Shown: positions 16,679 through 26,181, counted from the first letter of the stretch. The stretch: DNA of 64,000 nucleotides from Saccharibacillus sp. CPCC 101409 (GCF_030518235.1 NZ_JAULSA010000002.1:1-64000); one strand, 5' to 3'. A program made the numbers and translations. Notes: generated by a model not told the origin, from the letters alone.

Positions 16679-16990
16679 ATGAAAAAAGTGAAGATTTTGT
16701 TCGTATGCGGAGCGGGACTCGGAAGCAGCTTTGCCTGCCAGATGGCTGCGGAAGACGTGCTGACCAAGCTGGGCGTGTCGGCGAACCTGGACCACAGCGA
16801 TATTTCGTCCGCCGTTTCGGTCAAGCCGGATATCATTATGACCGCGCAGAATTTCCAGTCCCAGTTCGAGAAGTTCTCTGTCGATCCCAAGCAGACGACG
16901 ATCATCTATCTGAAAAATATCGTGTCCAAGCAGGAAATCGAAGAAAAAATCACGCCGGTGCTGCAGGAAAAAGGCGCGCTCGCCCAATAA
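16679..16990 (+). CDS. PTS EIIB component, ascorbate (SgaB/UlaB) type
   Basis: 103 residues with the phosphorylated Cys10 in the loop FVCGAGLGSSFACQM. Length and pattern fit the lactate-ascorbate EIIB family. GAAGGAGCG precedes the ATG. It passes phosphate from an EIIA to the sugar on the EIIC encoded 26 bp downstream. The true sugar is unknown; L-ascorbate, a pentitol or another acidic sugar are possible. Confidence 0.9.
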   Translation: MKKVKILFVCGAGLGSSFACQMAAEDVLTKLGVSANLDHSDISSAVSVKPDIIMTAQNFQSQFEKFSVDPKQTTIIYLKNIVSKQEIEEKITPVLQEKGALAQ

Positions 16991-17015
16991 ACGACGAAAG
17001 AACAGGTGGGGGAAC

Positions 17016-18305
17016 ATGGGAGTAATCAATTTTATTATTGATAACATTTTGACGCAGGCGTCGGTCACCGTTGCGCTGATCGCAATGCTGGGTCTGATTC
17101 TGCAAAAGAAATCCGTCGGGCAAACGATCTCGGGCTCGCTGAAAACGCTGCTCGGCTTTATGGTCCTGTCCGCCGGTTCCAGCATCATCGTCGGCAGCCT
17201 GACGTATTTCGGCCAGATCTTCACCGCGGGCTTCAATATGCAGGGCATCATTCCTTCGATCGAAGCCATCAACGGCCAGGCCATGAACGAGCTGGGGCTC
17301 GGTCGGGATATCGCGCTGACTTTCCTGGCGATCTTCGTATTCAATATCCTGATCGCCCGGTTCACCAAGTGGAAATATATCTTCCTGACCGGCCAGGCGA
17401 TTCTGTGGATGGCGACGATGACGACGGTATTCGGTTACTTCGCCGGTCTGCGCGGCATTACGCTGATCCTGGTCGGCGGATTTATCGGCGGCGTGTTCGC
17501 GGTCGCGATGCCGGCGATCGCCCAGCCGTTCGTCCGTAAAATCACGGGCATGAACGAAATCGCGCTCGGACACTTTTGTACGGTCGGTTACGTATTCGAA
17601 GCCGGCGTAGCGAAGATCTTCGGCGAAAAAGGCGAAAAGAAAAAATCGGTCGAAGACCTGAAGCTGCCGGCTCAGTTCGAATTCCTGCAGGATACGTATT
17701 TGTCGCTGATGGTCGTTATGGTGCCGCTGTTTATTATTACCGCCGCGTTCGCGGGTCCGGAATTCGGCGCCACTCTGTCGGGCGGGACCAACTACCTGAT
17801 GTTCGCGTTTCTGCAATCGATCCAATTTGTCGTCGGCGTCTACGTTCTGCTGGCGGGGGTTCGGCTGCTGCTGGGCGAGATCGTGCCGGCGTTCAGAGGG
17901 ATCGCCATGCGGCTGGTTCCGAACGCCATTCCGGCGCTGGACTGCCCGGTGCTGTTCCCGTACAGCCCCAACGCCGTCATTGTCGGCTTCGTGACCACCA
18001 CAATCGGTTCCATTATCGCGATGTTCACGCTGCCGGTGTTCGGCTGGGCAATGATCCTGCCGGGCGTGCTGACGAACTTTTTCGCGGGCGGCACGGCCGG
18101 GATCTTCGGCAACGTGGTCGGCGGGCGCCGCGGCGCGATTATCGGCGGTATTTTCCACGGATTCTTTATCACGCTGCTGCCGGCCCTGCTGGTGACGATC
18201 TTCAATAATATGGGCTTCGTCAACGCGACGGCGACGGACGTGGACACGGTAACGGCCGCGCTGCTATACGCATGGATTATCGGTCCGCTGATGAAAGCGT
18301 TCTAA
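17016..18305 (+). CDS. PTS EIIC component, ascorbate (SgaT/UlaA) family
   Basis: 429 residues and very hydrophobic, with about 11 membrane segments. It has UlaA-family features such as QKKSVGQTISGSLKTLLGFMVLSAGS near the N-terminus and FAGGTAGIFGNVVGGRRGAIIGG near the C-terminus. It is the membrane channel that takes in and phosphorylates the sugar together with the upstream EIIB. The family includes carriers that do not transport ascorbate, so the substrate is left open. Confidence 0.9.
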   Translation: MGVINFIIDNILTQASVTVALIAMLGLILQKKSVGQTISGSLKTLLGFMVLSAGSSIIVGSLTYFGQIFTAGFNMQGIIPSIEAINGQAMNELGLGRDIALTFLAIFVFNILIARFTKWKYIFLTGQAILWMATMTTVFGYFAGLRGITLILVGGFIGGVFAVAMPAIAQPFVRKITGMNEIALGHFCTVGYVFEAGVAKIFGEKGEKKKSVEDLKLPAQFEFLQDTYLSLMVVMVPLFIITAAFAGPEFGATLSGGTNYLMFAFLQSIQFVVGVYVLLAGVRLLLGEIVPAFRGIAMRLVPNAIPALDCPVLFPYSPNAVIVGFVTTTIGSIIAMFTLPVFGWAMILPGVLTNFFAGGTAGIFGNVVGGRRGAIIGGIFHGFFITLLPALLVTIFNNMGFVNATATDVDTVTAALLYAWIIGPLMKAF

Positions 18306-18359
18306 TGCGATGAATTTGATATTCAAAGATTTCATTCTGATACCCGGGAGGTTTGCATC

Positions 18360-18758
18360 ATGTTCGGATTCGGCAAAAAGAAAGACAAAGCGCCAAAGCC
18401 GGAAGCCGCGGCGGAAGCGGTATTGACGGAAGAACGTAGGGAGGAGCTGCTGCGAACGGCGGCCGGGAAGCGGGAAGAAGCCGCCGGCGCGTCCGGCGAG
18501 CCGCAGGCGAAACTGTATGAAGAAGCCGGCCTGGCGCTGCACGAACTGGGCGACGCGGACGGCGCCATCGAAGCGTTCGAGCAGAGTTTGCAGGCCAAAA
18601 AGTCGCTGGGACCGGGCTATAAAACGCTGCTCAAGCTCTATAACCAAAAGCGCGCCCGAGCGGCGCAGCAAAACGACGGCGATGCTTTGCAGCTGTATAT
18701 GCGGAAGATCGACGGACTGATGCAGATCTCCAAAGACGTGACGCGGGGCGTGCGGTAG
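18360..18758 (+). CDS. Small TPR-like protein in the PTS operon
   Basis: 132 residues, unrecognised. A lysine-rich N-terminus (MFGFGKKKDK) is followed by an Ala/Glu-rich helix and one clear tetratricopeptide-like repeat, LYEEAGLALHELGDADGAIEAFEQSLQAKK (about residues 52-81), with more helix after it. No signal peptide, no enzymatic motif. It lies between the PTS carrier and the aldolase with a GGGAGG site, so co-expression is likely. A scaffold or adaptor role is a guess. Confidence 0.7.
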   Translation: MFGFGKKKDKAPKPEAAAEAVLTEERREELLRTAAGKREEAAGASGEPQAKLYEEAGLALHELGDADGAIEAFEQSLQAKKSLGPGYKTLLKLYNQKRARAAQQNDGDALQLYMRKIDGLMQISKDVTRGVR

Positions 18759-18841
18759 GCTTTTTCATTCGCGACTGCCGTTTATTTTTACACACTCGTC
18801 CATCGACAAGCCGTACAGATAAAACCGGGAGGGAACCATTC

Positions 18842-19708
18842 ATGTATATCACGCTGAAAGAAGCGACTCGCAAAGCGGAAGAATTGAACTATACGGTCGG
18901 AGCGTTTAACGCCCACAATCTGGAGATGCTGCCGGATATGATCCGCGCGGCCAAAGAGCTGGGAGCGCCGATCATTATCCAGACCAGTATCGACACCGCC
19001 AAATACGTAGGCCACGAAAATTTCGTCGCGGTGTGCCGCTCGATGGCCGAAAACGAAATGGTGGACGTGGTGCTGCATCTGGATCACGCCCGGGACTTCG
19101 ACGATATCAAAGAAGCCATCGACAAAGGGTACACGTCGGTCATGTACGACGGTTCGCATCTTCCTTTTAAAGAAAACATCATGAAAACGAGAGCGGTCGT
19201 CGATTATGCGCACCGACATAACGTATCGGTCGAAGGCGAGCTCGGCACGATCGGCGGCACGGAAGAAGGCATCCATGTGGAAGAAGATCAGAAGGTGTAT
19301 ACCGATCCGAAGGACGCCGTCGAATTCGTCAAAGCGACCGGCGTGGACGCTTTGGCGATCGCGATCGGCACCAACCACGGCCAGTACAAATCGAAAACGG
19401 AAGTCAATATCCCGCTGCTCAAAAAAATCGACGCCGCCGTGGACGTGCCGCTTGTTATTCACGGCGGAACGGGCGTCAACGAAAACGACATCCACGAGCT
19501 GATCGACAACGGAATCCGCAAATTCAACGTCGGCACGGAACTGCTCGTGACCTGGACGCAGACGGCCAAAGGCACTTTCGCGGACACCAAAGTCAACAAA
19601 TCGCTGCGCCACAATATCATTCCTTGCAACGAAGCGGTCAAAGATGTGGTGAAGCACAAGATCGAAATTTTTATGAACAAAGAAGGCCGCCTGAACACGG
19701 TACAGTAA
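18842..19708 (+). CDS. Class II ketose-bisphosphate aldolase
   Basis: 288 residues of the fructose/tagatose-bisphosphate aldolase class II family. The zinc and catalytic signatures are visible: HLDHARDFDDIKEAID, SVMYDGSHLPFKENI, SVEGELGTIGGTEEG, AIGTNHGQYK and LVIHGGTGV. It cleaves a ketose phosphate into dihydroxyacetone phosphate and an aldehyde. Its place behind a PTS carrier suggests it acts on the imported sugar phosphate rather than in glycolysis. Its stop overlaps the next start (TAATG). Strict substrate (fructose, tagatose or other) is not decidable here. Confidence 0.92.
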   Translation: MYITLKEATRKAEELNYTVGAFNAHNLEMLPDMIRAAKELGAPIIIQTSIDTAKYVGHENFVAVCRSMAENEMVDVVLHLDHARDFDDIKEAIDKGYTSVMYDGSHLPFKENIMKTRAVVDYAHRHNVSVEGELGTIGGTEEGIHVEEDQKVYTDPKDAVEFVKATGVDALAIAIGTNHGQYKSKTEVNIPLLKKIDAAVDVPLVIHGGTGVNENDIHELIDNGIRKFNVGTELLVTWTQTAKGTFADTKVNKSLRHNIIPCNEAVKDVVKHKIEIFMNKEGRLNTVQ

Positions 19709-20331
19709 TGGAAAAAGCGCTGATTCTGCTGGCCGGCCTGCCGGGTACGGGCAAGACGTTTCTCGGGAACCTGCTGCGGGAAAAGTTCGGCGCGTTCGAA
19801 TGGGTGTCGCAGGACGTTCTCAAAGAAGAATTGTTCGATCTGCGCGGCTATTCCGATCTGGACGGGAAAACGGCGATCGAGCGGGAAGCCTGGAAGCTGT
19901 ACGGCGAGCGGATGGAGCTGGCCATGGCGGCGGGCGGTGGAATCCTATCCGATTATCCGTTCAGCGCCAAGCAGAAGCCCCTTCTTCAACAGCTGGCGAG
20001 CCGATACGGGTACGACGTGCTGACGATTCGCCTGACCGGCGATCCGGACGTGCTGTTCGAGCGGCAGCGGCGGAGAGATCTCGACCCGGCGAGACATCTG
20101 AGTCATCTGGTTTCTTCCTATAAAAAGGGGCAAACGATGGAGGATCGAAGCCGGGCGGAACTGCTGCTGACGCGCGAACAATTTATCGAACGCTGCACGA
20201 CCCGAGGATACGATACGTTCGAACTGGGCACACTGATCGAGCTCGACGTGACCGATTACGCCGGAGTGGATTACGAAGCGCTGATGGAACAAATCGCGCG
20301 CTGGAACGCAAATCGCTCCGGCCGCCGATGA
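19708..20331 (+). CDS. P-loop kinase-like protein (AAA family ATPase)
   Basis: 207 residues, translationally coupled to the aldolase by TAATG. The Walker A motif GLPGTGKT is near residues 10-17, followed by a zeta-toxin/gluconate-kinase-like layout (WVSQDVLKEEL, and basic RQRRRDLDPARHLSHL in the lid position). The fold fits small-molecule kinases. A tempting but unproven role is phosphorylating the PTS product to the bisphosphate needed by the aldolase. It is the last gene before a terminator. Confidence 0.75.
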   Translation: MEKALILLAGLPGTGKTFLGNLLREKFGAFEWVSQDVLKEELFDLRGYSDLDGKTAIEREAWKLYGERMELAMAAGGGILSDYPFSAKQKPLLQQLASRYGYDVLTIRLTGDPDVLFERQRRRDLDPARHLSHLVSSYKKGQTMEDRSRAELLLTREQFIERCTTRGYDTFELGTLIELDVTDYAGVDYEALMEQIARWNANRSGRR

Positions 20332-20365
20332 AAGAGGTCCGGTCGGAACCGCGCCGCACAAACGC

Positions 20366-20406
20366 AAAACGCCTTCCCTGCCCGAGCGGCAGAGAAGGCG
20401 TTTTTT
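20366..20406. terminator. Bidirectional terminator between PTS operon and fabV
   Basis: AAAACGCCTTC and GAAGGCGTTTTTT flank a CTGCC/GGCAG inner stem. A-run and T-run on either side suit both converging transcripts. Confidence 0.88.
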
Positions 20407-20419
20407 GGATGTGGAGCAA

Positions 20420-21610
20420 TTACGGCCGCAGATTGGGCATCGGCACGTTCGCGTCGGTATCGGCTTCGTAATCGACGCCGTCCGCGCGGAAACCGAACAA
20501 TTGGAAGAACTCGCTGCGGTAGCCTTCGAGGTCCGCCAACTGTTCGATATTGGCGCTGTCGATTTCTTTCCAGCGTTTATCGACTTCGGCCTGCACGTCT
20601 TCGCGCATCTCCCAGTCGTCCACGCGAATCAGTCCTTTGTCGTCGACAGCCGTTTCTTCGGCGTACAGCCGATCCGCGAACAAACGGTACATCTGCTCGA
20701 TGCAGTTCTCGTGCAGGTCTTTGTCTTTCATGACCCGGTACAGCGCGGAGATATACAGCGGCACGACGGGGATCGCCGAGCTGGACTGGGTGACGAGCGC
20801 TTTGTTGACCGACACGAACGCCCGGCCGCCGGCCGCGCTCAGGCTTTCGTTCAGCTCAAGGGCCGTGCGCTCCAGATCGTTCTTGGCTTTGCCGATCGTG
20901 CCTTCACGGTAGATGGCGTGCGTCACTTCGGGCCCGATATACGAATAAGCGACGGTGGTCGCGCCGTCCGCCAGCGCTCCGGCTTCCCGCAGCGCGTCGA
21001 TCCACATCTTCCAGTCTTCGCCGCCCATGACGGCGATGGTCTGTTTGACTTCTTCTTCGGTCGCCGGCCCGATCGTCACGTCGGAAACTTCGCCGGTGTG
21101 GAAATTCAGCGTTTTATTGCTGTACGAAGCGCCGATCGGCTTGATGACGGACGTGAACGTTTCGCCGGTAACCGGATGCGTGCGGCGGGGCGAAGCCACG
21201 CTGTAGACGACCAGGTCCACCTGACCGAGTTCGCTTTTGATCAGGTCGATCGTTTGCGTCTTGATCTCGTTTGAGAACGCGTCGCCCACGATATTGAACG
21301 ATTTGACGCCCGATTCGGAGATCTGGGCTTCGAAGCCGGCGGTATTGTACCAGCCCGCCGACGCGGTGCGGCTGCCTTCGGCCGGCTTGTCGAAAAAGAC
21401 GCCGACCGTATTCGCGCCGGCGCCGACGGCCGCGACGATGCGCGAAGCCAGGCCGTAACCGGTGGACGAGCCGATCACGAGCACATTGGCCGGACCGGAG
21501 ATTTTTTTCTGCGCTTTCACATACTCGATTTGTTTCTCCACCTGCCTGGCGCAGCCTTCCGGATGGGCTGTGGTACAAATAAAACCTCTTGTTTTCGGTT
21601 GGATAATCAT
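20420..21610 (-). CDS. fabV: Trans-2-enoyl-ACP/CoA reductase FabV
   Basis: 396 residues starting MIIQPKTRGFICTTAHP, the family signature. An upstream ATG at 21664 is rejected because AAAGGGGA sits properly before 21610. The NADH motif VIGSSTGYGLASRI and the catalytic Y-x8-K (Tyr234, Lys243 in IYREGTIGKAK) are intact. FabV reduces the enoyl intermediate in the last step of fatty acid elongation, or crotonyl-CoA in butyrate-type metabolism. It is not near other fab genes. FabV enzymes are known for triclosan tolerance. Confidence 0.95.
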   Translation of the reverse strand: MIIQPKTRGFICTTAHPEGCARQVEKQIEYVKAQKKISGPANVLVIGSSTGYGLASRIVAAVGAGANTVGVFFDKPAEGSRTASAGWYNTAGFEAQISESGVKSFNIVGDAFSNEIKTQTIDLIKSELGQVDLVVYSVASPRRTHPVTGETFTSVIKPIGASYSNKTLNFHTGEVSDVTIGPATEEEVKQTIAVMGGEDWKMWIDALREAGALADGATTVAYSYIGPEVTHAIYREGTIGKAKNDLERTALELNESLSAAGGRAFVSVNKALVTQSSSAIPVVPLYISALYRVMKDKDLHENCIEQMYRLFADRLYAEETAVDDKGLIRVDDWEMREDVQAEVDKRWKEIDSANIEQLADLEGYRSEFFQLFGFRADGVDYEADTDANVPMPNLRP

Positions 21611-21669
21611 CTGCTCATTCCCCTTTGTCGGTTGATGCGCAGTATTCGATAGCTGCGCGTACATGCCAA

Positions 21670-21675
21670 ATTATA
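21670..21675 (-). promoter_or_regulatory. fabV -10 element
   Basis: TATAAT on the minus strand about 55 nt before the chosen fabV start. No good -35 hexamer is seen, so this is a partial prediction. Confidence 0.45.
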
Positions 21676-21721
21676 CACGAAATATCGGGCAAAGTTTTTT
21701 CCCGGAGGGGGCTATTTTTGC

Positions 21722-21727
21722 TATAAT
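21722..21727 (+). promoter_or_regulatory. ruvCAB -10 element
   Basis: TATAAT about 100 bp before ruvC, with a poor -35 at the expected spacing. It would give a ~95-nt leader. Confidence 0.45.
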
Positions 21728-21828
21728 GGGAGGAAGGAATACATATGTTCGCTTTACGAACGGGTTTCCGGAAGGCTTGCGCTACATTCCACAGGGATTT
21801 GTGCCGTTAAAATAGAGGAGAGATGGAT

Positions 21829-22332
21829 TTGCGTATTTTGGGCATCGACCCGGGACTGGCGATCGTCGGTTTCGGGTTCGTCGATAAAGAAGGCAGCAAG
21901 CTGACCCCCGTGCAGTACGGGAGCATCCAGACGAAGGCGCACACGCCGGAGGAAGAGCGGCTGCGCGACGTCTACGAAAGCATGGTGCAGCTGATCGACA
22001 AGTACAAACCGGAAGCCGTGGCGGTGGAGAAGCTGTTTTTCAGCCGAAACGTCACGACCGCCCTTCCCGTGGCCCAGGCGCGCGGCGTGCTGATTCTGGC
22101 GGCCGTGCAAAAAGGTCTGCCGATTGCCGAATACACGCCGATGATGGTCAAGCAGGCGGTGGTCGGTTACGGCAAAGCCGAGAAGAAACAGGTGCAGGAA
22201 ATGGTCAAGCTGCTGCTGAAGCTGTCCGCCGTGCCGAAGCCCGACGACGTGGCGGATGCGCTGGCGGTCGCGGTGTGCCACGCCCATTCGGTCAGCCTGA
22301 ATTCCAAATTAAACGAGGTACTGCGAAAATGA
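21829..22332 (+). CDS. ruvC: Holliday junction endonuclease RuvC
   Basis: About 167 residues. RuvC nicks Holliday junctions in the RuvAB complex. Acidic residues of the RNase H-like active site are seen in ILGIDPG, VEKLFF and PDDVADALAVA. TTG 21829 is chosen: GGAG (21817-21820) lies 8 nt before it but only 2 nt before ATG 21823, and the product then begins MRILGIDPG as in homologues. The TGA overlaps the ruvA ATG (ATGA), which implies coupled translation. Confidence 0.93.
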   Translation: MRILGIDPGLAIVGFGFVDKEGSKLTPVQYGSIQTKAHTPEEERLRDVYESMVQLIDKYKPEAVAVEKLFFSRNVTTALPVAQARGVLILAAVQKGLPIAEYTPMMVKQAVVGYGKAEKKQVQEMVKLLLKLSAVPKPDDVADALAVAVCHAHSVSLNSKLNEVLRK

Positions 22333-22949
22333 TCGATTTTGTGCGCGGGCAGGTTGCCCATCTGGAAACGGAATACATTGTCGTGGACGTTCAGGGCATC
22401 GGCTACCGGGTATTCTGCCCGAATCCTTACGCTTTCGCGGCGAAGGGACAGGAGCCGGTCACCGTTTATACCCATCACAGCGTGCGGGAAGACGCCATTT
22501 TGCTGTACGGGTTTTCGACGCGGGAAGAGCAGAAGCTGTTCCGCCGGCTGATCGACGTATCGGGCATCGGGCCGCGTGTGGCGCTGGGCATTCTGGCCGG
22601 AGGCACGCCGGAGAAAGTCGTGTCGGCGATCCAGCAGGAGAACGTGACGTTCCTGACCAAGCTGCCGGGTATCGGGAAGAAAACGGCCCAGCGGATGATT
22701 CTGGATCTCAAGGACCGGCTGGACGGATTCGCCGTTCCTTCGCTGGGCGGACTGTTCGACAATACGGTTGCGGCCGAAGCGGAACTGGACGGCGGCGGAT
22801 GGAAAGAAGCGCGCGAAGGCCTGGAGGCGCTCGGTTATACCGAAGCGGAGCTGGACAAAGCCTGGATGCGTTTGAAAGAAGACATCCAGCCGGGCGAACC
22901 GGTCGACGTGCTGATGAAGCGGGCGCTCAAGCTGCTGTATCAGGGCTGA
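22329..22949 (+). CDS. ruvA: Holliday junction DNA helicase subunit RuvA
   Basis: 206 residues starting MIDFVRG. It has the OB-fold N-terminal domain, two helix-hairpin-helix motifs (LIDVSGIGPRVALGIL and LTKLPGIGKKTAQRMI) and the C-terminal domain (EGLEALGYTEAELDKA) that binds RuvB. It recognises the four-way junction. Its start overlaps the ruvC stop. Confidence 0.97.
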   Translation: MIDFVRGQVAHLETEYIVVDVQGIGYRVFCPNPYAFAAKGQEPVTVYTHHSVREDAILLYGFSTREEQKLFRRLIDVSGIGPRVALGILAGGTPEKVVSAIQQENVTFLTKLPGIGKKTAQRMILDLKDRLDGFAVPSLGGLFDNTVAAEAELDGGGWKEAREGLEALGYTEAELDKAWMRLKEDIQPGEPVDVLMKRALKLLYQG

Positions 22950-23008
22950 CGCCCGCTTTGCGGACGGCAAAAAGGAAAGCGAAATAAACGGGGAGGAACG
23001 GTGGACTT

Positions 23009-24016
23009 ATGGATGACCGGATCATATCGGCCAATCTGATGATGGAAGACCAGGCGGTGGAACTGAGTCTGCGTCCCCGCTATCTGTCCGAATATATCGG
23101 TCAGAACCAGGTCAAAGAAAATTTGAAAGTGTATATCGAAGCGGCCAAGATGCGGGGCGAAGCGCTCGACCACGTGCTGCTGTACGGCCCGCCGGGACTC
23201 GGCAAAACGACGCTGGCGAACATCATCGCCAACGAGCTGGGCGTCAATCTGCGCACCACGTCGGGACCGGCGATCGAACGTCCGGGCGACCTGGCGGCGC
23301 TGCTGACCAATCTGCAGGAAGGGGACGTCTTGTTTATCGACGAGATTCACCGCCTGCACCGCACGGTGGAAGAAGTCATGTATCCGGCGATGGAAGATTC
23401 CGCGCTCGATATCATGATCGGCAAAGGGCCGAGCGCCCGATCCGTGCGGCTGGATCTGCCGCCGTTCACGCTGATCGGCGCCACGACGCGGGCGGGGCTG
23501 CTGTCCGCGCCGCTGCGCGACCGCTTCGGCGTCGTCAGCCGGCTGGAGTTCTACGGCGTGGAGGAGCTGGCGTTTATCGTCTCGCGCAACGCCGATACGC
23601 TGAACGTCGAGATTATCGGCGACGCCGCCGAAGAAATCGCACTGCGGGCCCGGGGAACGCCGCGGATCGCCAACCGGCTGCTCAAACGCGTGCGCGATTT
23701 CGCGCAGGTGAGAGGCGACGGCATCATTACGCCGGAGATCGCGGAAGAAGCGCTGACGAGGCTGCAGGTCGATCCGCGCGGACTCGACAGCATCGACCAC
23801 AAGATGCTGCGGGCGATGATCCAGAACTTTCGCGGAGGACCGGTCGGGCTCGACACGATCGCCGCGACGATCGGCGAGGAAAGCCAGACGATCGAAGACG
23901 TGTACGAGCCTTACCTGCTGCAAAGCGGATTTATCCAGCGTACTCCCAGAGGACGCGTCGTAACGCCCCAGGCTTACAGCCATCTGGGGCTGCCTATTCC
24001 GGAAACCGGAAAATAA
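23009..24016 (+). CDS. ruvB: Holliday junction branch migration ATPase RuvB
   Basis: 335 residues, full length. Walker A GPPGLGKT (60-67), Walker B FIDEIHRL, sensor [18 protein letters not shown] and the winged-helix C-terminus ([17 protein letters not shown]) are all present. It drives branch migration with RuvA. It follows ruvA by 59 bp with GGGAGG as ribosome binding site. Confidence 0.98.
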   Translation: MDDRIISANLMMEDQAVELSLRPRYLSEYIGQNQVKENLKVYIEAAKMRGEALDHVLLYGPPGLGKTTLANIIANELGVNLRTTSGPAIERPGDLAALLTNLQEGDVLFIDEIHRLHRTVEEVMYPAMEDSALDIMIGKGPSARSVRLDLPPFTLIGATTRAGLLSAPLRDRFGVVSRLEFYGVEELAFIVSRNADTLNVEIIGDAAEEIALRARGTPRIANRLLKRVRDFAQVRGDGIITPEIAEEALTRLQVDPRGLDSIDHKMLRAMIQNFRGGPVGLDTIAATIGEESQTIEDVYEPYLLQSGFIQRTPRGRVVTPQAYSHLGLPIPETGK

Positions 24017-24018
24017 TA

Positions 24019-24040
24019 CGCTCCCGCCGAAGCGGGAGCG
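24019..24040 (+). other. Perfect 9-bp hairpin between ruvB and spoIID-like gene
   Basis: CGCTCCCGC, a CGAA tetraloop and GCGGGAGCG. No T run follows, so it is more likely an mRNA stability or processing element than a terminator. Confidence 0.55.
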
Positions 24041-24066
24041 GAACTGAGCAAGGGGGAAAAACAAGC

Positions 24067-26181
24067 ATGACCAAGCAACGCTTAAGCGGCAGGGCCGCCA
24101 AATGGAGCAAGCCGCTGATGGCGGCGGCCGTCGCTCTGTCGGTACTTCCGGCCGCGGTGCCGGCGCACGCCGCCGACGCCGGGGATACCGTTCGGGTAGG
24201 ACTGTTTCTGAATCTGGGCAGCACGTACAAACAAACGACTTCCGCGATTACGCTGACGCCGGACACGACGACGGCCGTCGGACAGAAGACCGACAGCGGA
24301 TACGTCAAATGGCTCTCGATCCCGGCCGGCGGCAAAGCCGCGTTCAGCCTGAGCGGGCCCGGCGTCAAAGTAATGGAAAGCTCCGATCTCAAAACGGTAT
24401 CTTCGCTGGCCGCCAAACTCAAAGCGACGTCCGACAAGCCGTCGGTTTATAAAATCAGCCGCGGAGGCCAAGATGTATATCAGGTATACACCGGGCCTTA
24501 CGCCAGCGACAAAGCGGCGTCCGACGCCGCCGCCCGCGTTGCGGCGAACGCATCGGTCAAAGCCCTGATCGGCAGTCAGACGCCCGCGGCCGCCGGAAGC
24601 TTTCATCTGTCCGCCGGCTCTTACGGCACGCAGAGCGCCGCTTCGGCCGCGCTGCAAAAAGTGCTGGACGCCGGGCTGAACGGAGTCGTCGCGATGTCGA
24701 ACTCCGCTTCCGGCAAAGCCTCTTACACCGTATGGGTCGGCGAAGAGACGAGCGCTTCCGCGCTGGCGGCGTTGAACGCCGCCGCTTCGGGCAAATTAAG
24801 CGGAATCGCGCTGTCCGCGGCGGCGGATTCGTCCGCTTCGGCCGTGCTTCGCAGCGATGTTTCGGGCGATCTGACGAACGGAACGGCTTCGCAGCTGATT
24901 CAGTTGAAGCTGGGCGAAACCGACCGCATCTGGGTCGACGGAACGGCCGAGACCGGAATCAGGGTCGAAGAACGTTCGAAGCGTTCGTACCGCGGCGATC
25001 TGGAGATCGGCGTGTACGGCGGCCAGCTGTATCTGGTCAACGAGCTGCCGATGGAACAGTATTTGTATTCGGTCGTAGGCTCCGAAGTTCCGGCTTCGTG
25101 GCCGGCGGAATCGCTTAAAGCCCAGGCTGTCGCGGCCCGCAGCTACGCGACCGTTCAAACGCAGTCGGCGACCAAATTCAAGGTGGCCGACGTCGTCGAT
25201 TCGACGCTGAGCCAGGCTTACAACGGCATCGGCTCCGAAAGCAAAACGGTCAACGCGGCGGTGGACGCCACGACCGGCGAAATCCTCGAACAGGGCGGCA
25301 AACCCGTCGAAGCCCTGTTTTCTTCCAACGCCGGCGGCGTGACCTCCGATCCGACGGAAGTCTGGAACAGCGGCGGCGCCAATCTGTTCTCCAGCGTGCC
25401 TTCGGAATCCGACAGCGCGGCCGCGGCCAACCTGAAGAAGTGGTACCATGTCGCGCTGGCAAACGGAAAGGTCGGGTATGTGCGCGAAGACAACGTGCAG
25501 GACAAAGGCATCGGAACGTCCGGACTGCGCACGATGACCGTAACGGCGAAAAGCACCAAAGTGCGTCCGCTGCCGCAGATTCAAAGCGGCGTATCGGAAC
25601 TCGCCCAGATGAATCCGGGCGACGAGGCGCTGGTGCTGGAAGTGGTCGGCGAGTCGAGCACTTACGAGTGGATTCGCGGACCGTATACGTCCTCGCAGCT
25701 GCTGTCTTCGCTCAAAGGCAAAACGACGACGGCGCTGCCGTCGACGATCCAAACGATCCAGATCAGCCAGCGCGGTCCTTCGGGCCGGGCGATCGAACTC
25801 AAGATCAACGGCTCGAAGATCGACGTCAAATACCCGGATATGTTCCGCTCCGCGCTGAGCGGGCTGCCGAGCACGCTGTTCGACGTCGTGTCGGCGGACG
25901 CCTATACGGTAATCACTTCGGCGACGGCGGCCAAAAGCGGCGCCGCGCAGCTTAAATTCGGCGCTTCGACCAAAACGAACGCGCTGACGAGCAGTCTGTC
26001 TTCGATCGGAACGGGCACGTCCTCGGTTTCCTCGGGCACCGGATTCTTCTTCGTCGGCCGCGGCAACGGGCACGGTCTCGGATTGTCGCAGTGGGGCGCG
26101 AAAGGCCTCGCGGACGAAGGTGTTGGTTATGAAGACATCCTGCTGCACTATTACAATAACGTAGAACTTGTTAAGGAATGA
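24067..26181 (+). CDS. SpoIID/LytB domain protein, extended
   Basis: 704 residues, about twice the length of B. subtilis SpoIID. A signal peptide probably ends at AHA-35. Two SPOR-like stretches follow (about 124-170 and 180-230). The SpoIID domain has its key Glu near 340 ([24 protein letters not shown]), is interrupted at about 458-545 by an SH3-like insert, and closes with [15 protein letters not shown] (about 666-680). SpoIID trims glycan strands lacking stem peptides during engulfment. SPOR domains bind the same denuded glycan, which fits. Whether this is the sporulation SpoIID or a vegetative LytB-like paralogue is undecided. Confidence 0.85.
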   Translation: MTKQRLSGRAAKWSKPLMAAAVALSVLPAAVPAHAADAGDTVRVGLFLNLGSTYKQTTSAITLTPDTTTAVGQKTDSGYVKWLSIPAGGKAAFSLSGPGVKVMESSDLKTVSSLAAKLKATSDKPSVYKISRGGQDVYQVYTGPYASDKAASDAAARVAANASVKALIGSQTPAAAGSFHLSAGSYGTQSAASAALQKVLDAGLNGVVAMSNSASGKASYTVWVGEETSASALAALNAAASGKLSGIALSAAADSSASAVLRSDVSGDLTNGTASQLIQLKLGETDRIWVDGTAETGIRVEERSKRSYRGDLEIGVYGGQLYLVNELPMEQYLYSVVGSEVPASWPAESLKAQAVAARSYATVQTQSATKFKVADVVDSTLSQAYNGIGSESKTVNAAVDATTGEILEQGGKPVEALFSSNAGGVTSDPTEVWNSGGANLFSSVPSESDSAAAANLKKWYHVALANGKVGYVREDNVQDKGIGTSGLRTMTVTAKSTKVRPLPQIQSGVSELAQMNPGDEALVLEVVGESSTYEWIRGPYTSSQLLSSLKGKTTTALPSTIQTIQISQRGPSGRAIELKINGSKIDVKYPDMFRSALSGLPSTLFDVVSADAYTVITSATAAKSGAAQLKFGASTKTNALTSSLSSIGTGTSSVSSGTGFFFVGRGNGHGLGLSQWGAKGLADEGVGYEDILLHYYNNVELVKE

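Noticed and set aside
16950-18158. 402-codon minus-strand frame opposite the PTS EIIC gene
   Set aside because: Composition (Asp/Arg/Gln/His) typical of the antisense of a membrane-protein gene; no independent start signals.
21611-21664. 18-residue N-terminal extension of FabV
   Set aside because: The ATG at 21664 is in frame, but the ribosome binding site and the family start (MIIQPKTRGF) fit 21610.
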